Shown: positions 51,919-61,335, counted from the first letter of the stretch. The stretch: 64,000 nt of DNA from Vallitalea okinawensis (GCF_002964605.1 NZ_PQDH01000010.1:62001-126000); one strand, 5' to 3'. Translations and numbers: made by a program. The notes: a model not told the origin generated them from the letters alone.

Positions 51919-52819
51919 AAATTATTTTAAGAAGACCAAATACATTGCTATGCCATCAGAACCCAAAACCATTCCACAGACAGAGAAAAAAGACAATTCG
52001 AAAGTATCTATTCCAGAGGGAGCATGGTTAAAGTGCGATAGCTGTAAAAATACTTTATATAAAAAAGACATGGATGAGAATCAAAAAGTATGTCCGCATT
52101 GTCAAAAACACTATCGTCTTGATGCATATGGTAGACTTCAGTTGATATTAGATGATGATACCTTCAAGGAATTTGATAAAGAACTGGAATCAGAGAACGT
52201 ATTAAGTTTCCCGAATTATAGTGAAAAAGTTAATGTGTTGCAGCAAAAAACATCCTTAAGATCTGCAGTAGTTACTGGTGAAGGTCTAATAAATGGATAC
52301 CCTGCTGTCATAGCCGTAATGGACAGTCGATTCATGATGGGAAGTATGGGGCAGGCAGTGGGTGAGAAAATAACGAGGGCTATTGAAAAAGCTACAAAAA
52401 AAGGCTTACCCATTCTTATTTTTACAGCGTCAGGTGGAGCTCGAATGCAAGAAGGTATTTTCTCTCTCATGCAAATGGCAAAAACTTCAGCTGCCTTAGC
52501 AAAGCATCATGATGCAGGATTGCTTTATATATCTGTTATTACCGATCCTACAACAGGTGGTGTTACAGCAAGTTTTGCTATGTTAGGGGATATTATTATA
52601 GCTGAGCCAGGCGCTCTCATTGGGTTTGCTGGCAGAAGAGTAATTGAGCAAACCATTGGTGAGAAGTTACCTGAAGATTTTCAGACAGCGGAGTTTCTAA
52701 TGGAGCATGGTTTCGTGGACGCTATTGTACCACGAAAAGAGATGAAAGAAACATTAGCTAAAATTATGTTAATGCATGGTGTAGAACAAGTAGTTAAGGA
52801 GAATGAGTATTATGCTTGA
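51911..52819 (+). CDS. accD: Acetyl-CoA carboxylase carboxyltransferase beta subunit
   Basis: A 302-residue subunit with the N-terminal four-cysteine zinc ribbon ([29 protein letters not shown], about 38-66) and the crotonase-fold carboxyltransferase domain ([58 protein letters not shown]). With AccA it transfers CO2 from biotin to acetyl-CoA. The start ATG lies within the end of accC, so the two are translationally coupled. Confidence 0.97.
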   Translation: MLKNYFKKTKYIAMPSEPKTIPQTEKKDNSKVSIPEGAWLKCDSCKNTLYKKDMDENQKVCPHCQKHYRLDAYGRLQLILDDDTFKEFDKELESENVLSFPNYSEKVNVLQQKTSLRSAVVTGEGLINGYPAVIAVMDSRFMMGSMGQAVGEKITRAIEKATKKGLPILIFTASGGARMQEGIFSLMQMAKTSAALAKHHDAGLLYISVITDPTTGGVTASFAMLGDIIIAEPGALIGFAGRRVIEQTIGEKLPEDFQTAEFLMEHGFVDAIVPRKEMKETLAKIMLMHGVEQVVKENEYYA

Positions 52820-53747
52820 GTTTGAAAAAGAATTAAAACAAATTGAAGATAAAATCCATGAACTTGAAAAGCTCTCCAAGAATACTCATGTAGACGCTGA
52901 TATTGAGTTAGCAGGTCTTTATAAGAAGGTAGCTAAAATGAAAGACCAAGCCTATAATAATATGACACCTTGGGAAAAAGTTTGTACAGCTCGTCTAGCT
53001 GACCGACCAACAGCTCTAGACTACATCAATCGCATTTTTGATGATTTCATTGAGTTTCATGGAGACCGTAATTTTGGAGATGATCCATCTATCGTTGGTG
53101 GTATTGCTAGATTAGGAAGTTTACCAGTAACTGTAATAGGACAGCAAAAAGGAAGAACCACTAAGGAGAATATAAGACGTAACTTTGGTATGCCACATCC
53201 AGAAGGCTATCGTAAGGCTCTTCGTTTGATGAAACAAGCAGAAAAGTTTGGAAGACCAATTATTTGTTTAGTTGATACACCTGGTGCTTTCTGTGGTATT
53301 GGAGCTGAGGAGAGAGGGCAAGGAGAAGCTATTGCTAAGAATCTTTTAGAGCTATCTGTTTTTAAAGTGCCTATTATTTCCATAGTCATCGGAGAAGGTG
53401 GTAGTGGTGGTGCTTTAGCAATAGGTGTTGCAGACCAAGTATGGATGTTTGAGCACTCCATTTATTCAATCTTGTCACCAGAAGGATTTGCTAGTATTCT
53501 TTGGAAAGATGCATCTAGAGCAAAGGAAGCTGCTGGAGTGATGAAATTAACAGCTCAGGATCTTAAAGAATTTGGTGTAATAGAGAAAGTTATTGAGGAG
53601 CCTATTGGCGGAGCCCATAAAGATGTTGATGAAATGGCAAATAGGCTAAAAGAAAACCTAGAAAATGAGATGCAAATACTTATTAAAATGAGTAAAGAAG
53701 AATTATTGAATGCTCGATATCAGAAATTAAGATTTAGCTATTGTTAA
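52812..53747 (+). CDS. accA: Acetyl-CoA carboxylase carboxyltransferase alpha subunit
   Basis: A 311-residue subunit. Seen: [21 protein letters not shown] coiled N-terminus, [79 protein letters not shown], and [41 protein letters not shown]. An ATG at 52803 is only one base from AAGGAG, so the ATG at 52812 is preferred; it overlaps the accD stop by 8 bases. Last gene of the fab operon. Confidence 0.97.
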   Translation: MLEFEKELKQIEDKIHELEKLSKNTHVDADIELAGLYKKVAKMKDQAYNNMTPWEKVCTARLADRPTALDYINRIFDDFIEFHGDRNFGDDPSIVGGIARLGSLPVTVIGQQKGRTTKENIRRNFGMPHPEGYRKALRLMKQAEKFGRPIICLVDTPGAFCGIGAEERGQGEAIAKNLLELSVFKVPIISIVIGEGGSGGALAIGVADQVWMFEHSIYSILSPEGFASILWKDASRAKEAAGVMKLTAQDLKEFGVIEKVIEEPIGGAHKDVDEMANRLKENLENEMQILIKMSKEELLNARYQKLRFSYC

Positions 53748-53830
53748 GTTATCGATTCTAATAACAATTAAAGTGTGAACATCATGAATTTTACTATTAA
53801 CCCCTAATCGGTTAAAATCATGATCTATAT

Positions 53831-53875
53831 AAAAGGAATGACTAGAGGGAGATATAGCCTCAGGTCATTCCTTTT
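53831..53875. terminator. Terminator of the fab operon (bidirectional)
   Basis: AAAAGGAATGAC (53831-53842) / GTCATTCCTTTT (53864-53875), extended by AGAGG/CCTC pairs inside. It also serves the convergent XRE gene. Confidence 0.85.
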
Positions 53876-53905
53876 ACATTGCCATGACTAATTTGTGTTA
53901 AATAT

Positions 53906-54808
53906 CTATTTAATATAATACTTTTCTTTGAGTGCAGCTTGGATCTCATCAAGCCAATCTTGGCGACCTTGTACTTGGAAAAGAGATATAGCATGTTTTA
54001 TGTATTTTTTTGCCTCAATGGTTTGATTTAGATGGTATAGGTCAATACCTTTTTGATAAAGTGCTTCAGCTAATAAATAAATACTCTTACATTTGATAGC
54101 TATTTCAATAAATTGATCCATGTACATGATGGCTTCTTCATATTGATTGTCTTTACTTAAATATTTTGCTAAGTTATATAGAAGTATATGATAAACTTTA
54201 GAGGTATAAAAATCTAAATAAGTAGTTGAGACTTTATCCAGCAGATGTTTGTTAATACGAATAGCACATTTATAATTACCTAGATCAGCATAGAGTTTAG
54301 TGATAGAATTAAGAATATGGAGTTCTTCTTTACTTAAAAATTCATCTAGGAGCTCTTCTATACAATTGAATTCCTTCGTTTGTGCTAAGGCTTCTTCTAA
54401 TAATGTAAATGTTTCATCGATATCTGAGAAGAGTTCGTTGATGCAGATTGCTTTATTCCATAAATAAAACTGCTTAATCTTATTATTTTGCAAGTCTTCA
54501 TTGTTTACAGTGAGCAATTTTTCGTATAAACCTTGAAAATCATGATTTTCTCTAAGAAAAGTAATTTCTTCTTGCACGCGCAGCAGCTTGAGAGGGTCAC
54601 TGTACTCCGATAGATTCAGGTATTGTCTTATATCACCGCCGAGTTTAGTTGATAATTGTTCAAGTATATAAGAAGAGGGGATTCTTTTTCCAGTTTCGAT
54701 TAAATAAATATACTGAGGGGAGCAAATGTCTTTTGCTAATTCCTTTTGGGTAAACCCCTTCTTCTCTCTAAAAAATCGAATAGTATTACCTAATATCTCT
54801 GGATTCAA
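53906..54808 (-). CDS. XRE-type regulator with TPR repeats (RRNPP-like)
   Basis: A 300-residue cytoplasmic regulator. An N-terminal helix-turn-helix (about 5-60, IRFFREKKGFTQKELAKDICSPQYIYLIETGKRIPSSYILEQLSTKLG) is followed by helical repeats (about 75-295) of TPR character, e.g. YSIYLLAEALYQKGIDLYHLNQTIEAKKYIKHAISLF-like blocks. This architecture is that of Rgg/PlcR/PrgX-type regulators, which bind signalling peptides in the TPR groove; no propeptide gene is evident, so peptide control is only a possibility. The start is TTG at 54808 behind AGGTGATGG. A small membrane-anchored protein gene is divergent. Confidence 0.83.
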   Translation of the reverse strand: MNPEILGNTIRFFREKKGFTQKELAKDICSPQYIYLIETGKRIPSSYILEQLSTKLGGDIRQYLNLSEYSDPLKLLRVQEEITFLRENHDFQGLYEKLLTVNNEDLQNNKIKQFYLWNKAICINELFSDIDETFTLLEEALAQTKEFNCIEELLDEFLSKEELHILNSITKLYADLGNYKCAIRINKHLLDKVSTTYLDFYTSKVYHILLYNLAKYLSKDNQYEEAIMYMDQFIEIAIKCKSIYLLAEALYQKGIDLYHLNQTIEAKKYIKHAISLFQVQGRQDWLDEIQAALKEKYYIK

Positions 54809-54905
54809 ACCATCACCTACTCCCTTATTAATAACATGAATATTGCAAATAAGTTTTACAATTCTCCAGTAGATTATTGTTTTGTCTTAAAAACTTAGGG
54901 TGATT

Positions 54906-54981
54906 TCTTACGAAATAAAACAATTGTTATATTTACTAATAATAACATATATTATAAAATTAATACAGACATTTCGTAAGA
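54906..54981. promoter_or_regulatory. Paired inverted-repeat boxes in the divergent regulator promoter
   Basis: TCTTACGAAAT (54906-54916) and its exact reverse complement ATTTCGTAAGA (54971-54981) lie 54 bases apart in the intergenic region between the XRE/TPR gene and the gene at 55085. Two sites in opposite orientation fit binding by a dimer with DNA looping, or one site per promoter. Confidence 0.5.
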
Positions 54982-55084
54982 TTTAAGGACAAGTTATGAA
55001 AAAAAATTTTTATTAAAAATTGGGAACAATTTATACCTAAAAAGAGTCTATATAATTGAATTAGAAATTATAGGAGGGATTTAC

Positions 55085-55498
55085 TTGTCCTTGAAAGGGA
55101 AAACCGTTATAGTAGTTACAGGGATTTTTGTTATGGTAACCCTTGGTATCTTAGCCATGTTCGATGTCATCAGCCAAGCCTATCCGACTATTGTTCTTAA
55201 TGAAGATGAAATTAATGAAATAAAAATAATTAATCAAGACAGATCCATTACCATATCCGATAAAGAGAAAAAGCAAAATTTGTTTACACTATTTAAGGAA
55301 ATTAAATTAGATGAAAAGTTAGCTTCTGATCAGGTGCCCTCTGGTTGGACATATAATGTTTATTTCTTTGATGAAAAAGGTGAAGCGTTTGACTTAGTTT
55401 TTGTAGGAGAGAATGTTCGCTATAAAGGTGATTGGTATAAAATTGATCAATGCATCATTATAGATTTACATAATTACTTTGATATATATATAAATTAA
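55085..55498 (+). CDS. Membrane-anchored protein of unknown function
   Basis: A 137-residue protein with one N-terminal membrane segment (about 6-28, TVIVVTGIFVMVTLGILAMFDVI) and an extracellular domain of about 105 residues (DEINEIKIINQDRSITISDKEKK ... VPSGWTYNVYFFDEKGEAFDLVFVGENVRYKGDWYKID). No lipoprotein cysteine. I do not recognise a family; the end resembles small secreted domains such as those in DUF5301-like proteins, but this is unsure. The start is TTG at 55085 behind AGGAGGG. It is divergent from the XRE/TPR regulator and is a candidate target of it. Confidence 0.7.
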   Translation: MSLKGKTVIVVTGIFVMVTLGILAMFDVISQAYPTIVLNEDEINEIKIINQDRSITISDKEKKQNLFTLFKEIKLDEKLASDQVPSGWTYNVYFFDEKGEAFDLVFVGENVRYKGDWYKIDQCIIIDLHNYFDIYIN

Positions 55499-55522
55499 TA
55501 TATATAAATACCCCATAGGCCA

Positions 55523-55560
55523 GGTATACATAAAGCAAAAGCTTTATGTATACCTTATTC
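55523..55560 (+). terminator. Terminator after the 55085 gene
   Basis: Perfect 14-bp stem GGTATACATAAAGC (55523-55536) / GCTTTATGTATACC (55541-55554) with AAAA loop, followed by a T-rich stretch. It also abuts the stop codon of the convergent small gene. Confidence 0.8.
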
Positions 55561-55707
55561 TTTTTCAAAGGCAAGGATATAAACTTCCTTGTTCCGCTCT
55601 TGATTAAGAGTTTTTTCAAATCTTACAATATCAATTATTTCATTTTCAGATAATGGAGCATATTTAGCATCCTTAAGTTCATTAATATCTGGTTGATTCG
55701 TATGCAT
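55555..55707 (-). CDS. Small 50-residue protein, unknown
   Basis: Minus-strand ATG at 55707 with ribosome site GGGTGAT opens a clean 50-codon frame ending at TAA 55555. The product (MHTNQPDINELKDAKYAPLS ... EKTLNQERNKEVYILAFEKE) is charged, soluble and protein-like in composition, with no family recognised. The stop codon touches the strong hairpin at 55523-55554. It lies upstream of, and on the same strand as, the YkuD gene. Probably a real small gene. Confidence 0.6.
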   Translation of the reverse strand: MHTNQPDINELKDAKYAPLSENEIIDIVRFEKTLNQERNKEVYILAFEKE

Positions 55708-55775
55708 TTTATCACCCATTCTTAAATATTCTTATTTATTATAACCCGAAGGGGTGGATTCAATGCATTATTTCA

Positions 55776-56525
55776 TTAATGGATTGTAGAACTTGATTCA
55801 GTGCTGGATGTATAAGCAATGTTCTGAGAAACACCCCACTCATTAAGCACATCCTCTGTACCAATCCAAACTTTTGTATGCAATGGAATGTATTCAAATA
55901 TTTCTTCGGCTTGAGAATTAATCATACGAATACAACCACTGGAAACATAGCTGCCAACAGACCAAGGATTGCTATTACCGTGTATACCGTAACCAACGTA
56001 GGAATCTCTTGATAAACCCATCCATCGCCGTCCTAAAGGGTTATTAGGGGCACCACCTGCTACCGGGGTATGGGTACCATTCATACCACCCCAATAAGGA
56101 TCTTTATATTTATTGATAATAGTAAATTTATAGTTTGGTGTAGGTGTGGATGATTTACCTAAAGCTACAGGGTACTTTTCGTAAATTTTTCCCAAATTAT
56201 AGACTGTTAAGATCTTAGTACTTTTATTAATCACAATGAACCATTCATCATCAATGGGTACCTTATCCTCTAAATTAATAATAATATCATCAGTTTCATA
56301 AGCATCTAATGCTTGTTGTGTATGACTACCTAAAACACCATCAACTACTAAATTATGATCAGCTTGAAAATTGATAAGAAGATGACGATATTCAAGCGTA
56401 TCTGTAAAGCCTTCTTCTATTAAACCATGAAGATGATTAATATCAGTTTCGACTGCAACAGCAGTTACAGGTAGAAAATATAGGGTTAGAATCATCATAA
56501 AAAAGCAAATAAGTCGTGTTTTCAC
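55776..56525 (-). CDS. Secreted L,D-transpeptidase (YkuD) with peptidoglycan-binding domain
   Basis: A 249-residue exported protein. A signal peptide (about 1-26, LICFFMMILTLYFLPVTAVAVE) is followed by a peptidoglycan-binding repeat (about 35-75, FQADHNLVVDGVLGSHTQQALDAY) and a YkuD domain (about 95-225). The catalytic motif is intact: GIHGNSNPWSVGSYVSSGCIRM, with the nucleophilic Cys and upstream His. Such enzymes make 3-3 cross-links or modify peptidoglycan stems. The gene lies 40 bases downstream of a secreted C39-like protein gene, probably in one operon. Confidence 0.92.
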   Translation of the reverse strand: MKTRLICFFMMILTLYFLPVTAVAVETDINHLHGLIEEGFTDTLEYRHLLINFQADHNLVVDGVLGSHTQQALDAYETDDIIINLEDKVPIDDEWFIVINKSTKILTVYNLGKIYEKYPVALGKSSTPTPNYKFTIINKYKDPYWGGMNGTHTPVAGGAPNNPLGRRWMGLSRDSYVGYGIHGNSNPWSVGSYVSSGCIRMINSQAEEIFEYIPLHTKVWIGTEDVLNEWGVSQNIAYTSSTESSSTIH

Positions 56526-56565
56526 AGTACACCTCCAGATATATTAAGATGATCCCCTAATGCAT

Positions 56566-57261
56566 TTATGGCGTATTTGGGGGGATAGAATGCGTAGGAA
56601 TAGGGTTCAGCATTATAGCTTGATTACCTAGTTCGTTCCAACGTTCTTCAAATATTTTTTTATCATAAGCAATTTCATCACCTATGTAGGGATCGTTCAC
56701 AATAATACTATTCTCAGTATAGCCCACTATAATTACCACATGCTCGTTACCAGTCCATTGAAAAGAAGTGTTGTCAGGCAAATTCCAAGATGTTGTTAAT
56801 CGCATAGGGACCATATTTATTGTCACCCATACCATGATGGGATTCCCTATATCTATATTTTGTAGTATTTCATCAAAAGACATACCTGTTAAATTAATCT
56901 CTGACCCTGGACCATAATAATCTGTTATCATGTTTAAAATAGGTTCATGATAGATGCCATAGCTATGAGAATCAAAGGGTGAACCAATAAAAACCTCATG
57001 TGGATTATTGCCTCGAAGAGATCCATTTTCCCAATAAGGCAAATTACCCTTAGGCATATCGTCAGCCACTTCTGTCTTATCGATATCCATTCCATAAAAA
57101 TTCAGTAACATGGTTAGTGATGTTGCCTCACAACCGGTAGGTAATTCAGGGAATTGTGAAAGGGTTGGAACACCTTCAATAATGGAAGAAGGTTCTGTAG
57201 CCAAAATAGTCTGTGCTAATAATAGTATGAGTATGATGGATAGAAATAATCGTATTTTCAT
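56566..57261 (-). CDS. Secreted C39-like peptidase family protein
   Basis: A 231-residue exported protein. A signal peptide (about 1-22, IRLFLSIILILLLAQTILA) is followed by a papain-like C39_2 domain. The Cys is in LPTGCEATSLTMLLNFYG (about 44), His in NEHVVIIVGY (about 172) and Asp in IIVNDPYIGD, so the catalytic triad seems complete. Unlike ABC-transporter C39 proteases there is no transporter, so the substrate is extracytoplasmic and unknown. It is the first gene of a pair with the YkuD enzyme, which suggests envelope or spore-wall work. Confidence 0.87.
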   Translation of the reverse strand: MKIRLFLSIILILLLAQTILATEPSSIIEGVPTLSQFPELPTGCEATSLTMLLNFYGMDIDKTEVADDMPKGNLPYWENGSLRGNNPHEVFIGSPFDSHSYGIYHEPILNMITDYYGPGSEINLTGMSFDEILQNIDIGNPIMVWVTINMVPMRLTTSWNLPDNTSFQWTGNEHVVIIVGYTENSIIVNDPYIGDEIAYDKKIFEERWNELGNQAIMLNPIPTHSIPPNTP

Positions 57262-57435
57262 AGAAAACCTTTCTATATGTTAACCTATCTAATGATTAAG
57301 ATATTCAAAAATGATCCATATGTGTATGTTTTTACAGTATCGTTATTAAAATGTAATAACAAGCTTAGACTTGAATTAAGTAGTGGCTTATAGTAGATTA
57401 ATAATAAGTATTTGTAATCATATCAGGAGGTATTT

Positions 57436-58614
57436 ATGGAAAATCTATTGAATAATCTAGAAGAGATAATCAATAATCAATTTTTTATACAAGGAACATT
57501 AAGTAATCTAAAAAAAGGAATAGAGAAGACTTATAAAAAAGTCTCTATCAAACCATTTGACAGTAAGCAAGGTATACTGTATCAAATTACCTATGTATTC
57601 GATAAAAAGGTAACCCATCAAAATGTTAATGGTGAGGAGCTGCTTACTGAAATTAAGAATTTATTAGAGTCAACCTTTAGAAATGCTATGTTTTATACAA
57701 AGAATGTAGATATACATGTTATGACCAGCAAGAAGGGGAGTATGAAGGTATTAAATAAAAAGCCTACAAAGCAGTTAAAAATCTTAGAGAGCCATAATCG
57801 AAAGAAAAAATATATTATAGAAGAAGGAGAAGATTGTGATTTCTTAATTCATCTTGGTGTTATGTCAAGTAATGGAAAGGTGCATGCTAAGAAATTTGAT
57901 AAGTTTAAACAGATTAATAAATTTCTTGAAATCGTTGAAAACAGCTTGGAGCATTTGGACAATCAAAAAACCATTAACATTATTGATTTTGGATGTGGAA
58001 AAGCTTATTTAACCTTTGCACTTTACTACTATCTTGTTAAGAGGAAGAATTATAAGGTGAATATCATAGGACTGGATTTAAAAGAAGATGTTATCGATTA
58101 TTGTAATCATGTAGCTAGAGAGCTCAATTATGTTGGATTATGCTTTCTAAAGGGAGATATTAAGGATTATGATGAAGCTAAAGATGTGGATATGGTTATT
58201 ACTTTACATGCATGTGATACAGCCACAGATGCAGCACTTAGTAAGGCTGTAATATGGGGAGCAAAGGTTATCTTATCTGTACCTTGTTGTCAACATGAAT
58301 TATTTGACCAAATTCAAAATGATACTTTGGAACCTATGTTGAAGCATGGTTTAATTAAGGAACGATTATCTTCACTAGTAACAGATTCTATGCGCACATG
58401 TATACTGGAAATAAAGGGATATGAAGTCGTTGTTATTGAATTTATTGACATGGAACATACACCCAAAAATCTTATGATAAAAGCCGTATTTAACGATAAA
58501 AAAAGTGAGAAAGCATTAAATGAATACGAACTATTTAAGTCTTTTTGGAACATCAATCCTTATCTCGAGAGGGAACTAATGAAAGAGGAACTCAATACAA
58601 ATCGGTTAAATTAA
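57436..58614 (+). CDS. Class I SAM-dependent methyltransferase (Methyltransf_32-like)
   Basis: A 392-residue protein. The SAM motif I is INIIDFGCGKAYLTFALYYYL (about 175-195), motif II has NIIGLDLKEDVIDYCN, followed by DMVITLHACDTATDAALSKAV and a cysteine pair SVPCCQHELF. The N-terminal 150 residues are a separate domain with KKGSMKVLNKKPTKQL and HNRKKKYIIEEGEDCDFLIHLGVM. This arrangement is that of the GSTCD-like Methyltransf_32 family of unknown substrate, possibly RNA. Ribosome site AGGAGG. Monocistronic. Confidence 0.85.
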   Translation: MENLLNNLEEIINNQFFIQGTLSNLKKGIEKTYKKVSIKPFDSKQGILYQITYVFDKKVTHQNVNGEELLTEIKNLLESTFRNAMFYTKNVDIHVMTSKKGSMKVLNKKPTKQLKILESHNRKKKYIIEEGEDCDFLIHLGVMSSNGKVHAKKFDKFKQINKFLEIVENSLEHLDNQKTINIIDFGCGKAYLTFALYYYLVKRKNYKVNIIGLDLKEDVIDYCNHVARELNYVGLCFLKGDIKDYDEAKDVDMVITLHACDTATDAALSKAVIWGAKVILSVPCCQHELFDQIQNDTLEPMLKHGLIKERLSSLVTDSMRTCILEIKGYEVVVIEFIDMEHTPKNLMIKAVFNDKKSEKALNEYELFKSFWNINPYLERELMKEELNTNRLN

Positions 58615-58704
58615 GCAATCATTATATGACCTTAATTATTTAGTCTGAATTCAACTAATAAGTCAAGAGAGATATATTCATCGCCATAATAGAACCTTTT
58701 AATG

Positions 58705-58738
58705 TTAAGTTCAATATATATAGCATATATTAACTTAA
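58705..58738 (+). terminator. Stem-loop before the PhoH gene, possible terminator
   Basis: TTAAGTT-AATATAT (58705-58719) pairs with ATATATT-AACTTAA (58725-58738) with one bulge, a 14-bp AT-rich stem. A six-T run follows 8 bases later (58745-58750). Confidence 0.45.
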
Positions 58739-58840
58739 GGGATGCTTTTTTCCTTATGGAAGACATGATCTAGTCATTTTTATTTGCACATAATGTATGA
58801 GTATTGGACACCACCAATTAAATAGACATGGAGGGATTTA

Positions 58841-60187
58841 ATGGCAATTAATTATATTATCGATACCAATGTTATGATTCACGATCCCAAATTTATGTAT
58901 AAGTTTGATAATAATCATTTGATCATTCCTATTTTAGCTATTGAAGAATTAGATAGTTTGAAAAAGAGGGAGGGGATTGTTGGTTACCATGCAAGAGTTG
59001 TGGCAAAAGAGTTAAGAAACTTGATGGAACATGGAGACTTATCCAAAGGTATTGAATTGCCAAATGGTGGCACTATAAGAGTTGAGATGAATCATATGAA
59101 TATGGGTTTATTGCCAAATGGAATGGATTTAAGTAAAGCAGACTCAAAAATATTAGCAGTAACAAAGAGTATTCAAAAATCTTATCCTGAGACAAAAACT
59201 GTGCTCATCTCTAAAGATCTATATATGAATATTAAAGCAAATGCTTTAGGACTAATTATTGAAGATTATCCTTTTGACAAAATTGATAATGATCAAATTT
59301 ATAAAGGCTACTCAGAAATTAGCCTATCTTCTAATGAAATCAATGAGATTTTCAATGGTGGTATTGCATTACCTTCCCTTGAGGAAGAGGTGTATCCAAA
59401 TCACTTCTTTCATATAAAGAGTAATGATAAAATGAACCATAGTGTTTTAGCAAGATATAACGGTAAAAAAATAGTATCATTGAAGTATTATAATGAGCAA
59501 GCTTGGGGATTAAAACCTATTAATAGAGAACAGCGTATGGCATTTGAGCTACTCATGGACCCAGATATTCATTTTGTATCCATCACTGGAGGCGCAGGAT
59601 CAGGTAAGACCATACTTTCTACAGCTGTGGCCTTGCAAAACGTCATCGAGTCCAATAAATATAGAAGAATTGTCTTTGTGCGCCCTGTAGTAGCGGCTGG
59701 AAATGATATTGGATATTTACCAGGCGAAGAAAAAGAAAAGCTAAAACCCTGGATGGGTAGCTTCTATGATGCTATAGAAAATCTATCAGATATTAAGTAT
59801 AATAATGATGATTATAATTATGAAAAACCTAACTTTACAGTGGATGACTTTATAGAGCAGTTTAGGCAGCGTGGTATAATAGAAACTAAGACATTTACTT
59901 ATATGAGAGGACGTACTTTCACCAATTCGCTTATCATAGTTGATGAAGCTCAAGAAATGACGCCACATTTAGCGAAGCTCATGTTAACGAGAGCTGGTGA
60001 ACAGTCTAAATTTGTTTTTATTGGTGATCCAAGTGATAACCAAATTGATAATGCTTTTGTTGATGCTAAGTCTAATGGTCTAGTCTTTGCCGTAGAAAAG
60101 ATGAAACCCTATAATATTACTGGTCATGTTGCTTTAAGCAGAGTAGAACGAAGTCCGCTTGCTCAACTGGCTGAAAAAAGTATGTAA
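58841..60187 (+). CDS. PIN-PhoH family ATPase
   Basis: A 448-residue protein of the YlaK/PhoH2 type. The N-terminal PIN nuclease domain (about 4-135) has INYIIDTNVMIHDP and LSKADSKILAVTKSI with acidic metal ligands. The C-terminal PhoH ATPase (about 225-440) has Walker A TGGAGSGKTILSTA, VFVRPVVAAGNDIGYLPGEEKEK, Walker B NSLIIVDEAQEM and the arginine-bearing GDPSDNQID. PhoH2 proteins act as RNA helicase/ribonucleases. Ribosome site GGAGGG. The AlbA_2 gene follows 19 bases later. Confidence 0.93.
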   Translation: MAINYIIDTNVMIHDPKFMYKFDNNHLIIPILAIEELDSLKKREGIVGYHARVVAKELRNLMEHGDLSKGIELPNGGTIRVEMNHMNMGLLPNGMDLSKADSKILAVTKSIQKSYPETKTVLISKDLYMNIKANALGLIIEDYPFDKIDNDQIYKGYSEISLSSNEINEIFNGGIALPSLEEEVYPNHFFHIKSNDKMNHSVLARYNGKKIVSLKYYNEQAWGLKPINREQRMAFELLMDPDIHFVSITGGAGSGKTILSTAVALQNVIESNKYRRIVFVRPVVAAGNDIGYLPGEEKEKLKPWMGSFYDAIENLSDIKYNNDDYNYEKPNFTVDDFIEQFRQRGIIETKTFTYMRGRTFTNSLIIVDEAQEMTPHLAKLMLTRAGEQSKFVFIGDPSDNQIDNAFVDAKSNGLVFAVEKMKPYNITGHVALSRVERSPLAQLAEKSM

Positions 60188-60206
60188 GGATACTTGAGGT
60201 GATGCT

Positions 60207-61310
60207 ATGGATGTTCAGATGTTAGAGCGTTTATTAAAAAGAGAAGAGCAACCTAAGATGGATTTTAAAGCAACCCTCAGTATAAAAACTGATGGTTCAA
60301 AAAAAGAGTTAGCAAAAGATGTTATTGCAATGGCCAACTCTAAAGGCGGCAGAGGTTATATCATTTTTGGAGTGGAGGATAAAACCAAGAAGATACTGGG
60401 CATAGATCGTCAAGTATTTCATGAAGAATCTCTACAGCAAGTCATCAATAATCGAAGTAACCCACCTATTCCTGTGAGTGTGGACTTCATAACTTATGCG
60501 AATAAGGAGTTAGCAGTACTAACCATATATAAAAGTAAGGCAAGACCTCATCAGATGATTCAAAACGGGGCTTTTTACATAAGGCGCGGTTCTACCACAG
60601 ATGTGGCACATCGCCAAGAAATAGCTCGCATGTTTCAAGATAATGGTATCATCACCTATGAAAAAGTCGTTATTCAGAAAGCATCAGTTGAGGCGCTAGA
60701 TATGAAGATGATAACCAGGCGATATCCCTATGATTTTTTACTATTGGAAAATTTAGATTTAATTGTAGAAGAAAAAGATGATTATCATCCAACAATAGGA
60801 GGTCTATTACTATATGGTATAGAGCCAAGTCGGTATTTACCCCATGTTTATATAGAATTTATGCATGATGGTAAGACAGAGCTTATTAAAGGCAACATTA
60901 TCAGTATGCTAGATCAGATAGAGGAGTTATTAAGGGGTATATGCCAAAAGAAGGACTATCCTTTACAAGCATTGCTTGATGTGATAGCTAACGCAGTTAT
61001 TCATCGAGACTACCTAGATTATTATAGGGGCATAACTGTAGAAATTACCAACCAACATATTTATGTCTCCAATCCTGGCGCCTTAGTAGCGGGGAATAGA
61101 TTATATGATAAGCATAGAATTTATAATCCTAGAAGACGTAATCCTTGGCTATACCAGAGAATACTCATGGCAGACGAGAAAAATCGTTTCAGTAAAAGCG
61201 GTTTAGGGCTAAAGCGCATCAACGAAGCCTTTAAGAGCCATGGATTAGTGAAGTACATTAATTTGGATTCTGATAATTTATTCAAAGTTATTTTACCAAG
61301 TTTTCTATAA
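60207..61310 (+). CDS. AlbA_2 (Schlafen-like) nucleic-acid-binding protein with ATPase-like C-terminus
   Basis: A 367-residue protein. The N-terminal AlbA_2 domain (about 5-135) has MDFKATLSIKTDGSKKELAKDVIAMANSKGGRGYIIFGVED and GAFYIRRGSTTDVAHRQEIARMF. The C-terminal region (about 240-360) has LLDVIANAVIHRDYL, VSNPGAL and KSGLGLKRINEAFKSHGL, the pattern of HATPase_c_4. Such proteins are annotated as transcriptional regulators or RNA-binding proteins; some homologues act in phage defence. Here it follows the PIN-PhoH gene as an apparent operon, so a role in RNA metabolism is inferred. Terminator directly after. Confidence 0.85.
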   Translation: MDVQMLERLLKREEQPKMDFKATLSIKTDGSKKELAKDVIAMANSKGGRGYIIFGVEDKTKKILGIDRQVFHEESLQQVINNRSNPPIPVSVDFITYANKELAVLTIYKSKARPHQMIQNGAFYIRRGSTTDVAHRQEIARMFQDNGIITYEKVVIQKASVEALDMKMITRRYPYDFLLLENLDLIVEEKDDYHPTIGGLLLYGIEPSRYLPHVYIEFMHDGKTELIKGNIISMLDQIEELLRGICQKKDYPLQALLDVIANAVIHRDYLDYYRGITVEITNQHIYVSNPGALVAGNRLYDKHRIYNPRRRNPWLYQRILMADEKNRFSKSGLGLKRINEAFKSHGLVKYINLDSDNLFKVILPSFL

Positions 61311-61335
61311 AAACCATCCTTTCGGGGATGGTTTT
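61310..61335. terminator. Bidirectional terminator after the AlbA_2 gene
   Basis: Perfect 10-bp stem AAAACCATCC (61310-61319) / GGATGGTTTT (61326-61335) around TTTCGG, overlapping the stop codon. Confidence 0.85.
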
